A DNA stretch of 64,000 nucleotides from Kineosporia corallincola (GTDB lineage: Bacteria; Actinomycetota; Actinomycetes; Actinomycetales; Kineosporiaceae): NCBI RefSeq assembly GCF_018499875.1, contig NZ_JAHBAY010000006.1, forward strand, positions 1 through 64,000, in the 5' to 3' direction. Shown piece after piece: positions 47,387 through 55,156 of this stretch; positions within the stretch are counted from its first letter, which is position 1; each line of letters begins with the position of its first letter. A program made the position numbers and the translations under genes. The notes under the pieces are model-generated. The model did not search any database. It had not been told where the DNA came from and was given only the letters and a program-made list of their open reading frames with translations.

Positions 47387-47420
47387 GCGTGCCGCCCCCG
47401 GGGAGCCGGGAGCGGCACGC
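47387..47420 (-). terminator. Terminator hairpin of the spoIID-like gene
   Basis: A perfect 9-bp stem (GCGTGCCGC at 47387-47395 with GCGGCACGC at 47412-47420); on the minus strand it is followed by GGTTTTG. It ends the spoIID-like transcript and also stands between convergent genes. Confidence 0.75.
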
Positions 47421-47434
47421 GAGCGGGAACCGGC

Positions 47435-48760
47435 TCACCCGAAGGTGAACCCCGGCGACCGCAGCCCGAGCCGATAGCGCGCGTCGGCGCCGGTGAACGT
47501 TCTGGTCACCTTCTCGCCGTCGATCTTTCCGGTGACCCGCACGCCCTGGAGGCGCTGGAGGCTGCCGCGGTCGGCGACGCTCCACGAGCTGACCGAGTCG
47601 AAGCCGAACTTCTTCGCGAAGGCCTTCTTCGTCATCCCGACGCTCCAGCTGCGGTACGGGTTGGTGGACGCGGCGTCCCAGCGGCTGTCGTCCACGCCCT
47701 TCAGATAGCTGATCTGGTAGCGACCCCAGACGTATTCGCGGTTCTCGGTGTAGCCGCCCATCGACGACGAGTACAGCGCCTCGATCGTGTTGCCCGCGGC
47801 GTCCACGATCACCTGCCCGTTCGTGGCGGCGACGGCCTTGCGCCAGTTGCCGCCGTACTGCGCGTCCACCGACTCCACCGCCCAGCCCTTGTACACCTGG
47901 TCGTAGGTGCCGGCGGTGAGCACGTAGGCCTGGGCCGCGGCACTGTACTTCCGGCTGAGGAAGGTGCGGGCGGCCACGGTCTGCGCCTTCAGCGCCTCGA
48001 TCGGCCAGGACACCGGCACCTCGCCCAGGCCCGTCAGGTACTTCTGCACGGCGCTGGTGCCGCCGGAGGCCCGGATCGTCTCGGTGACCGCGATGCCCGC
48101 CGTGGAACCCACGAAACGGGCTGTGTCGTAACGGGTGCTGAGTGCGGAGCTGCCGCCGTAGGGGTGCAGCGCCACCACGGTGCCGGAGTGCGCGGCCGAC
48201 ATCACCCCGGCGTTCGGCACGAACATCCGCCGCTTCCCGGTGTGGTCGAACAGGGCGATGCCCGGGCGGCTGTTGATGGTCTTGCGCCCGACCGTCCAGC
48301 TGGTGCCCTGCGGCTGCACCACCGAGCGGGTGCTGCTGGCCCAGCGCACCGAACCGGTCTCGGCGTCGAGCACCGACTTCGAGGCCCCGGTCGCGAGGTT
48401 CAGCACGACCGGCGCGTCGAGCTGCCGCTTCGCCAGCGAGGCGTCGTAGTAGTACGTCTTCAGGATGGTCTTGTAACCGCAGCCCAGCCGGGCGGCCCCC
48501 TGGGCGCCGTACTGGCTCATGCCCATGCCGTGCCCCCAGCCGTGGCCGTAGATCTTCACGGCCCCCTTCGGCTGCGTGGCCGGGGTGAGCGCGGCGCCGC
48601 CGGGCGCCGGGCAGCTTCTCGCCGCCGCGACCGGGGCCGCGACCGGGGCCGCGACCGGGGCCGCGACCGGGACAGTGGCGGCGTGGGCGGTGGTGCTTCC
48701 CGCCATCACGGCGAGTGCGGTTCCCAGGACGGTCAAGGCGATCGAGCGGGGACGGCGCAT
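47435..48760 (-). CDS. Secreted SpoIID/LytB-domain protein
   Basis: The 441-residue secreted protein has a Sec signal peptide (1-28, RSIALTVLGTALAVMAGSTTAHA), an Ala/Pro/Val repeat linker (about 30-46), the N-terminal GHGWGHGMGMSQYGAQGAARLGCGYKTIL segment and the SpoIID/LytB core VPVSWPIEALKAQTVAARTFLSRKY (about 250-275). SpoIID of spore formers is a lytic transglycosylase acting on amidase-denuded glycan; E. coli-type LytB/amidase-enhancer proteins have the same core. It acts outside the membrane on peptidoglycan. ATG 48760 has GGGAG 11 nt upstream. A large amidase gene lies next to it on the same strand. Confidence 0.93.
   Translation of the reverse strand: MRRPRSIALTVLGTALAVMAGSTTAHAATVPVAAPVAAPVAAPVAAARSCPAPGGAALTPATQPKGAVKIYGHGWGHGMGMSQYGAQGAARLGCGYKTILKTYYYDASLAKRQLDAPVVLNLATGASKSVLDAETGSVRWASSTRSVVQPQGTSWTVGRKTINSRPGIALFDHTGKRRMFVPNAGVMSAAHSGTVVALHPYGGSSALSTRYDTARFVGSTAGIAVTETIRASGGTSAVQKYLTGLGEVPVSWPIEALKAQTVAARTFLSRKYSAAAQAYVLTAGTYDQVYKGWAVESVDAQYGGNWRKAVAATNGQVIVDAAGNTIEALYSSSMGGYTENREYVWGRYQISYLKGVDDSRWDAASTNPYRSWSVGMTKKAFAKKFGFDSVSSWSVADRGSLQRLQGVRVTGKIDGEKVTRTFTGADARYRLGLRSPGFTFG
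48625..48672. repeat. 12-bp tandem repeat in the SpoIID-like gene
   Basis: CCGCGACCGGGG occurs four times in tandem (48625-48672, last copy with one mismatch). It encodes the Ala-Pro-Val-Ala linker repeat after the signal peptide of the minus-strand protein, so copy number changes remain in frame. Confidence 0.85.
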
Positions 48761-49060
48761 CGGGCAGGACTCCCTCGAGTTATGGACACAAGGGTGGCCG
48801 GCCTTCGAAAGCCTCAGCCGGCCACGCCGGATCCATCGGCCGCGTCCGTGCTCGGGTGAGGGGGGCACGCCGGTGACCGTCGTCCGGCGTAACCCCGTCA
48901 GGGCGTGGGCAGAGGCCGCGAACCGGTGGATACCGGAGTTCGGCAGCACGAGCCCTGTCGCCCGGAGAGAGCAGTCCACCACTCTCCCGGCGCTTCCTGG
49001 GGTGTCTCGGAGCTACCGGTCGGGAACTTGATCGTCCGCGTTCGGGTGATGCCGGAACTC
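48761..49060. other. 300-bp leader of the spoIID-like gene
   Basis: No gene is recognised. A 9-bp inverted repeat GTGGCCGGC/GCCGGCCAC (48794-48802, 48817-48825) sits about 35-65 nt upstream of the ATG and could be a leader structure. I looked for the c-di-AMP (ydaO) riboswitch pattern that often precedes wall-hydrolase genes in actinobacteria and did not find it. Confidence 0.5.
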
Positions 49061-51526
49061 TCAGCGCACGTAGCCGATCACGTCCACCCGCACCCCGGTC
49101 GCGCCCACGCTGTTGAGCAGGGTGACGGCCCCGGCCTCGCCGACCGGCACGAGCACCTGGTTGGACCGGGTGTCGCCCTGCCCCACCCGCAGCGCCGCGG
49201 TGCCGGTGGGCAGGCCGCCCCACGGGTACACGTCGAGTGCGGTGTCGGAGCCGGGCCGGTCGGCGGTCAGCGTGAGCAGCACCGCCGTGGCCGGTTCCGG
49301 CACGGTCAGCTTCTTCGGCCTGCCCTGCTGGAGAGTGGCGTCGGTGAGCAGGGTGGGCTTCACCGGCGTGAACCTGCCGGTGGCCGTCGCCGCCACCACG
49401 CCCCGCACGTCGAGCACCGCCTCCACCGCGGCGCCCGGGTTGCTCAGCGTCAGCTGCCCGTTCACCACCGGGACGACGGCCAGGTCGTCCACGCTCTCCC
49501 CCTTCCGGAACACCAGCGTGGGCAGTTCTCCCGGACCGGCCGTGAGGGTGCCCGCACCGCCCGGCTGGATCACCGAGACGTCCACCAGCACGGCCCCGAT
49601 CTGCCCGGCCGGGATGCCGCCGAGCGTGGCGGGCAACGTCACGGTGCGGGTTCCGGTCACCGGCTCCCGCAGAATCCGGGTGCCCTCGACCGCCGTCAGC
49701 GGGGTGCCGGACTCCGTGTAGTAGCCCACCACGTCCGCCGTCAGCTCGGTCACCCCGCGGGCGTTGCCCACCGAGACCGAGCCGTCCGCACCGACTCTCG
49801 TGGTCACCAAGGTGGAACGGGTGACGCCCGCGGCCACGCCCGCCACCGGCCGGGCCGAGGTGCGGCCGGTCGGGTAGACGGTGAGGGCGGTGGCCTCGGT
49901 GGAGCACGAGGCGGTCAGGTCGAGCACCACCGCGGTGACGCCCGCGGCGGGCACACCGGCCTGCCCGAGCACCGGGATGCGGGCGTGTCCGCCCGGCCCG
50001 AGCCCGTTCCCGGTGCGGCTGTCGTAGATCCTCGCCGGGGTGAGCGGCACGTAACCGCCGGCTCCGCCCGAGGGCGTCGCGGCCGGCGGGGCGGGTTGCG
50101 GCGCGGGCGTGATCAGGACGTTCTTCACCACCGGCGTGGCCTGGCCCTGGTGTGAGGACGACGTGAGCGTGAGCGTGTACCGCCCCGGGCGGGCGGTCGC
50201 GCCGCCGGCCACCCTGCCGTCCCAGGTGGCCGTGATCTCCTCCCCCGCGGCCACGGACCCGGTGACCCGGGCCACCCGCCCGCCGTTGCAGGGCGCCTCC
50301 ACGTCGAGCCGCCAGCTCTGCCGGCGCAGGGCCCGGGCCGTGACGGTGAGCGGATCGCCCTGCCGCACATTGGTCTTCGGCACGGTCGGGTTGATCAGCG
50401 CGGCCTGCATCAGGGCCGTCACCCGGGACCGGATCGAGGGCAGGTAGGGGTAGAGGTACCGGCCCGGGCAGGCGGTGAAACCGGTGTTGCGGTGGCCCAT
50501 GATCACCGGCAGCGTCACGGTGCGGCCGGCCGGGTAGCGCGCGGTGCCGCCGCCGGCCGAGGTCAGCCGTGTGCTGCCCTTCGGATCACGGTGGTACCGA
50601 CCGAGTTTCCAGGCGAAGATGCGGGCCACGGCGTTGACCGCGGCGGCACTCGGGCGCGCGGTGTCGTAGTTGCCGATCACCGCCACGCCGAACGTGCCGG
50701 TGTTGAAACCGCCCGCGTGGGCACCGATCACGGCCCGGTCCAGTCCTCCGGCACGGCCCTCCCAGATCCGGCCGAACCGGTCGACCAGGGCGTTGTAGCC
50801 GATGTCGCACCAGCCCCGGGACAGGTGGTAGGCGTAGTCGCCGCGGATGATCGCGGGCACCTGGCTCGCGCTGTACCCGTTCTTGCCGGCGGTGTGGTGC
50901 ATCACCGCGGCCCTGATCGTGGAACCGTACTCCGGCGAGCAGTTCACCCGGGACTCGTCGGCGCCCCACTGGGTGCGCGTCACCACCGTGGGTGTGCCCG
51001 CCGCCGCCCCCTGGATGCCGGCCGCCACCTGGTCGTAGCCCGAGCTCCCCGGGTCGACCAGCTCGAGTTTCAGGTCGTCCGGCAGCTTTCCGGACCTGAC
51101 CACGATCTTCGCCTGCACGCCGTCGCTCGGCCCGACCCAGGCCGGGTCGGTGCCGCCGCGCACGTCCCTCGTGGCCACCACGTCGTCACCGGCGTCGCCG
51201 TCCAGGTGCTCCCACCCGCTCCACGTCCCCTCGTGCCGGGTGCGCACCGAGATCTCCAGGTCCGGCGTCAGGTCCCGGCCCTTCCAGGTCACCCCGACGG
51301 TCTGGAACCTCCCGGTCGGCCGCTTCGCCGTGAGAACGACCGGTTTTACCCCGGCTGTCGAGATTGCCTGCCCCAGAGCCAACTTCGTCACCGTCGGGGC
51401 GACGGCGGTGGGTTCGGTGACGGCGCCACCGGTTTCGTCGGGAGGAACCAGCGCGTGGGCGGGGGCCGGCGCGGCCAGTGCCAGGAGCGCGGAGAGCAAA
51501 ACGGCTTTTCGAAATACTTTTCGCAT
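49061..51526 (-). CDS. Secreted PGRP-type N-acetylmuramoyl-L-alanine amidase
   Basis: The 821-residue secreted amidase has a signal peptide (1-25), a beta-rich N-terminal domain (~30-175) and the PGRP/Amidase_2 domain (about 185-370) with zinc ligands in VMHHTAG, GAHAGGFN and FTACPGRYLY. An Ig-like linker domain follows (~380-475). The last ~350 residues contain three degenerate repeats, each starting with a TP-x-R/L motif (PLTPARIYDSRTG, PLTAVEGTRILRE and PVKPTLLTDAT). The repeats are probably wall-binding modules. It cleaves the stem-peptide bond of peptidoglycan. ATG 51526. Adjacency to the SpoIID-like gene suggests joint wall remodelling. Confidence 0.93.
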   Translation of the reverse strand: MRKVFRKAVLLSALLALAAPAPAHALVPPDETGGAVTEPTAVAPTVTKLALGQAISTAGVKPVVLTAKRPTGRFQTVGVTWKGRDLTPDLEISVRTRHEGTWSGWEHLDGDAGDDVVATRDVRGGTDPAWVGPSDGVQAKIVVRSGKLPDDLKLELVDPGSSGYDQVAAGIQGAAAGTPTVVTRTQWGADESRVNCSPEYGSTIRAAVMHHTAGKNGYSASQVPAIIRGDYAYHLSRGWCDIGYNALVDRFGRIWEGRAGGLDRAVIGAHAGGFNTGTFGVAVIGNYDTARPSAAAVNAVARIFAWKLGRYHRDPKGSTRLTSAGGGTARYPAGRTVTLPVIMGHRNTGFTACPGRYLYPYLPSIRSRVTALMQAALINPTVPKTNVRQGDPLTVTARALRRQSWRLDVEAPCNGGRVARVTGSVAAGEEITATWDGRVAGGATARPGRYTLTLTSSSHQGQATPVVKNVLITPAPQPAPPAATPSGGAGGYVPLTPARIYDSRTGNGLGPGGHARIPVLGQAGVPAAGVTAVVLDLTASCSTEATALTVYPTGRTSARPVAGVAAGVTRSTLVTTRVGADGSVSVGNARGVTELTADVVGYYTESGTPLTAVEGTRILREPVTGTRTVTLPATLGGIPAGQIGAVLVDVSVIQPGGAGTLTAGPGELPTLVFRKGESVDDLAVVPVVNGQLTLSNPGAAVEAVLDVRGVVAATATGRFTPVKPTLLTDATLQQGRPKKLTVPEPATAVLLTLTADRPGSDTALDVYPWGGLPTGTAALRVGQGDTRSNQVLVPVGEAGAVTLLNSVGATGVRVDVIGYVR

Positions 51527-51657
51527 GGGGAAGAGACCTCAAGACAGCAGAATTCACGGTGGGTTCGAGACAACCACTCAACGTAATTCCGCCGACTGAT
51601 CACCATCCCCCGTCCACCCGAGCCCGGTGACCGGTGGGGGCGGGGACGATCGGCCGG

Positions 51658-52761
51658 TCAGGCAGGTTTGCGCAACACCATCAGCAGGTAGTCGCGGCGC
51701 AGGTCGGTGCGGGGGTAGCGGCCCAGCACGTCTTCGAAGCGGGAGTAGAAGTCCTCGTCGATCGGCGTCTCGGTGAACGCGCGGTGCGCCACCTCGAAGC
51801 CCAGCAGGTCGGCGTAGTACTCGTAATGCAGCCAGCTCAGCCGGTTCACCCAGGCGTGGCCGATCGGCTCACGGCCGTTCGCCACGTCCCACTCACGCAC
51901 CACCTGATCGGTGAACAGCAGGTGCGGCCAGGGGAACCAGATGTCGCGGTAGCGGTGCGAAGCCTGCGGGCCGGCGTGCAGATTCGCCCGGATCCAGGCC
52001 AGACCGCCCGGCCGCAGCAGGTCGTAGGTGGCCTTCAGCATGGCGTACGGATGCGTGACGTGCTCCCACACGGTGAACGACAGCACCCGGTCGAACGAGT
52101 TCGGCTCGTACGGACTGCCCTCGGCCAGGTCGGCGCACTCGAAGTGCACCCGCTCGCCCGCCAGCTGGTCCCACGGCCGGTACTGCGTCACGTCCACGCC
52201 GTGCGCGTCACAGCCCAGGTTGTGTGCCAGCGACCAGACCTCGAAACCGTTGCCGCAGCCGATCTCCAGCGTGCGCAGACCGGCCAGGCCGACCATGTCG
52301 TTCACCCAGCGCACCCGCCGCCGGGCCGCCTCCGCCAGCGCGGTGTCGCTGTAAGACGGCGGGTTCGGCACGATCCGGCGGTCCCGGTACTCGGCGTTCA
52401 GCTGCTCCAGCAGGTCGATGTCGTACTTCTGCCCGGCGCCCGCACCGGTCTGGTAGAGACTGCGCACCGGCCGCCCCGAACCGGAGATGCCCTGCGGCAT
52501 CGCCCATTCCGCTTCTTCCGGCAGAGAAGTGACGGCGGGTAGACCGGTCGGCCTGCGAATCATCGCGCCGGGCAAGGGCTTCGGGGGCGCCACCGGCTCG
52601 ACCGGTTTCACCGGTTTCGCCGGCCTGACCGGCGGGGGCGGCCGGCGACCGGTGACCAGATCACGGACGGCGAGGGCCGCGCGGATCGCGGCCTCGTCCC
52701 GCGGTTCCGGCAGGGTGCGCAGCCCTCGCAGCACCCGGCCCCGCCAGCCCTCCGGGGTCAT
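51658..52761 (-). CDS. Class I SAM-dependent methyltransferase
   Basis: The 367-residue protein has an N-terminal Pro/Lys-rich part (about 40-75) and a Rossmann methyltransferase domain (about 155-340). SAM motif I is LRTLEIGCGNGFEVWSLAHNLG, with an acidic residue at the end of beta2 (GVDVTQY); DRVLSFTVWEHVTHP follows. It lies downstream of wecB (ATGA overlap) in a glycosyltransferase operon and probably O-methylates a surface-glycan sugar or its cap. Acceptor unknown. ATG 52761. Confidence 0.9.
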   Translation of the reverse strand: MTPEGWRGRVLRGLRTLPEPRDEAAIRAALAVRDLVTGRRPPPPVRPAKPVKPVEPVAPPKPLPGAMIRRPTGLPAVTSLPEEAEWAMPQGISGSGRPVRSLYQTGAGAGQKYDIDLLEQLNAEYRDRRIVPNPPSYSDTALAEAARRRVRWVNDMVGLAGLRTLEIGCGNGFEVWSLAHNLGCDAHGVDVTQYRPWDQLAGERVHFECADLAEGSPYEPNSFDRVLSFTVWEHVTHPYAMLKATYDLLRPGGLAWIRANLHAGPQASHRYRDIWFPWPHLLFTDQVVREWDVANGREPIGHAWVNRLSWLHYEYYADLLGFEVAHRAFTETPIDEDFYSRFEDVLGRYPRTDLRRDYLLMVLRKPA

Positions 52762-53897
52762 CCGGAAACCACCTGTGAAGCAGGTTCTTTCGGAAGCGTC
52801 ACGGGCGTCCGGGAGTCGAGCCAGGTGATGATCACCTCGGCGATCCGCCGTCCGGCCGCGCCGTCCCACAGCGGGGGCCTGCGCTCCGGCGGTGCGGGAC
52901 GGACCGGGGCCGGGGCCCCCAGCACCTGGTCCAGGGCGGCCGGCACGCCCTCCACCGTGACCAGGCGGTTGGTGCCGTGGGTGATGGTGACCGGCCGCTC
53001 GGTGTTCGGCCGCATGGTCAGGCAGGGCACGCCGAGCACGGTCGCCTCTTCCTGCACCCCACCGGAATCGGTGAGAACGGCCGCGGCCCCCCGCACCAGA
53101 CCCAGAAAAGCGCTGTAGGGCAACGGTTCGCACACGACGATACCGGTGGACGACGAAAGACCGGCCGCCTCCAGCCCGGCCCGGCCCCGGGGGTGCAGCG
53201 GGATCACCACCGGCATCCGCCCGGCCACCTCGTGCAGCATCGCCACCAGCCGCGCCACCGCGGCCGGGTCGTCCACGTTGGCCGGACGGTGCAGCGTGGC
53301 CACCAGGTAGTCGCCGGTCAGGCCGTGCCGGGCCCGGGCCGCGGCCTCGTCGAAACGGTCGAGGTGCTTCACCAGGGTGTCGATCATCGGGTTTCCGGTG
53401 AAGTGGATGCGGTCGGCCGGCACGCCCTCCCGGGCCAGGTGCCCGACCGCGTCGGCGCTGGTCACCAGCAGCAGGTCGGACAGCTGGTCGGTGACCCGGC
53501 GGTTGACCTCCTCCGGCATGGTCATGTCGAAGCTGCGCAGCCCGGCCTCCACGTGCGCCACCGGGATCAGCAGCTTGGCCGCCACCAGGGTGGCCGCCAG
53601 GGTGGAGTTGATGTCGCCGTAGACCACCACCAGGTCGGGCCGCTGCCGGGTGAAAACCTCTTCCAGGCCGACCATCACGGCGGCGGTCTGGGCCGCGTGG
53701 CTGCCCGACCCGGCGCCGAGATCGATGTCCGGCTCGGGCAGGCCGAGCTCGTCGAAGAACACCCGGCTGAGCCGGTCGTCGTAGTGCTGCCCGGTGTGCA
53801 CCAGTACCTGGTTGACCCGGCCGCGCAGCGCCTCCAGCACCGGCGCGGCCTTGGGAAAGTTCGGCCGCGCGCCGGTGACGTGCACGATTCGCCTCAT
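52758..53897 (-). CDS. wecB: UDP-N-acetylglucosamine 2-epimerase (non-hydrolysing)
   Basis: It interconverts UDP-GlcNAc and UDP-ManNAc. The 379 residues show the family landmarks: VTGARPNFPKAAPVLEAL, VHTGQHYDDRLSRVFFDELGL, the catalytic region VVVYGDINSTLAA and VAHVEAGLRSFD, MPEEVNRR, LLTLHRPANV-like ATLHRPANVDD and LTDSGGVQEEATVLGVPCLTMRPNTERPVT. All core catalytic acids/His look present. Coupled by 4-nt overlaps to the GT4 gene upstream and the methyltransferase downstream. With the dehydrogenase at 58645 it could supply UDP-ManNAc-uronate. Confidence 0.96.
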   Translation of the reverse strand: MRRIVHVTGARPNFPKAAPVLEALRGRVNQVLVHTGQHYDDRLSRVFFDELGLPEPDIDLGAGSGSHAAQTAAVMVGLEEVFTRQRPDLVVVYGDINSTLAATLVAAKLLIPVAHVEAGLRSFDMTMPEEVNRRVTDQLSDLLLVTSADAVGHLAREGVPADRIHFTGNPMIDTLVKHLDRFDEAAARARHGLTGDYLVATLHRPANVDDPAAVARLVAMLHEVAGRMPVVIPLHPRGRAGLEAAGLSSSTGIVVCEPLPYSAFLGLVRGAAAVLTDSGGVQEEATVLGVPCLTMRPNTERPVTITHGTNRLVTVEGVPAALDQVLGAPAPVRPAPPERRPPLWDGAAGRRIAEVIITWLDSRTPVTLPKEPASQVVSG

Positions 53898-55156
53898 CCG
53901 CCGGCCCCCGGCGGGATGCCCGCCGCCACCCCGGACAGCGGGCCCAGGTCGACGGAGATCTCGGCGACCGGTGCCGAGCCGGGCACCACGCCGGTGTCGG
54001 CCCAGGCCCGCATGTCCGCGGCGAACCGCTCACTCACCACCGTCCGGTCGATCCGCCGGCCGGCGGCCGCGGCAGCCCGGTCCAGCGCCGCGAAATCCGC
54101 TTCCAGGCAACCGAACACGGCCTCGGTCAGGGCCCCCACCCCGTCCGGCCGGTAAACCAGGGCGGCGCCGCCCTCCACCACCGGCAGCGAACCGGAGTTC
54201 GACGGCAGCAGCACCGGGCGGCCGAAGGTCAGCGCCAGGGCCAGCACCCCGGAGTTCAGCGAGCGCCGGTAGGGCAGGGCGACCAGGTCGGCCGCCCGCA
54301 TCAGCACCTGGATGTCGGCGTCCGGCACCTGGGCGGGCAGCAGCCGCACCGCCGGGTGGGCAGCGGCCGCGGCGACGAAGTCTCTGGTCTCCGGGGCGTC
54401 GTCGGGTTTTCCGGCCACGATCAGCACGATCCGGCCCGGCCGTGCGCGGGACACCCGGTCCACCGCCTCCAGCAGATCGGCGATGCCCTTGTAGGGCTTC
54501 ACCGCGCCGGTCAGCAGCAGCGCCACGGCCCCGTCGTCGATGCGCAGCCGGCGCCGGGCCTCGGCCCGCGACACCCAGTCCGGGTACACCCCCTGGTAGC
54601 CGGGATGGTCGCAGCGGTAGACCTTCTCGGGCGGCAGCTCGAACCAGTCGCCGACCGCCTCCGGGGTGCGCGGGCTCATCACGTGCACCAGGTCGGCGCG
54701 CTCCACCACCTGCTCGCGCAGCCGCACCTCCTGGGCCTCGAACCGGGTGTCGTGCGGCAGCACGTTGTGCACCGTCCAGACCAGCCGGGCCCCACGCTCC
54801 CTCAGCGTGTCGAGCAGCTCGGTGTGCCGGTCCACCGCCTGGTTCGCGGCCCGGTCGTCACCGGCCCTGGCCAGCACCTGGTTGAGCCAGTGCAGGTGCA
54901 CCACCAGCGGCACGTCGCCGGGCCAGCCGCGGGTGGTGGTGATCAGGTCGGTGGCCCGGAAGGTGGGGACGGCCACCAGGTTGCGTGCCGTGAACCGGCT
55001 GTAGAGCACGCTCTGGAAGGGGTTTCCGGTGTAGTACGGGGTGAACGGCCAGACCACCGGATCCGGGCCGTCGACCGGCGTGCGGGCCAGGGCGGAGAAG
55101 GTCTCGGCCGACCAGGCCTCGGTGCTCTGGTCGCGGCCGGGCATCGAGATCAGCAT
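53894..55156 (-). CDS. GT4-family glycosyltransferase
   Basis: A 420-residue GT-B protein. The acceptor half has PLVVHLHWLNQVLAR and LVWTVHNVLPHDTRF; the donor half (about 205-390) has ALLLTGAVKPYKGIADLLEAVDR, VALPYRRSLNSGVLALALTFGRPVLLPSNSGSLPVVEGG. This N-S-G pattern replaces the usual E-x7-E and is common among mannosyltransferase-like GT4 proteins. Sugar and acceptor unknown. ATG 55156 overlaps the previous stop by one base (TGATG), and its end overlaps wecB, so it is cotranslated in the operon 51658-56787. Confidence 0.88.
   Translation of the reverse strand: MLISMPGRDQSTEAWSAETFSALARTPVDGPDPVVWPFTPYYTGNPFQSVLYSRFTARNLVAVPTFRATDLITTTRGWPGDVPLVVHLHWLNQVLARAGDDRAANQAVDRHTELLDTLRERGARLVWTVHNVLPHDTRFEAQEVRLREQVVERADLVHVMSPRTPEAVGDWFELPPEKVYRCDHPGYQGVYPDWVSRAEARRRLRIDDGAVALLLTGAVKPYKGIADLLEAVDRVSRARPGRIVLIVAGKPDDAPETRDFVAAAAAHPAVRLLPAQVPDADIQVLMRAADLVALPYRRSLNSGVLALALTFGRPVLLPSNSGSLPVVEGGAALVYRPDGVGALTEAVFGCLEADFAALDRAAAAAGRRIDRTVVSERFAADMRAWADTGVVPGSAPVAEISVDLGPLSGVAAGIPPGAGG

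Noticed and set aside
48761-49060. c-di-AMP (ydaO) riboswitch upstream of the wall-enzyme genes
   Set aside because: The expected conserved blocks are absent in 48761-49060 and in 51527-51657.
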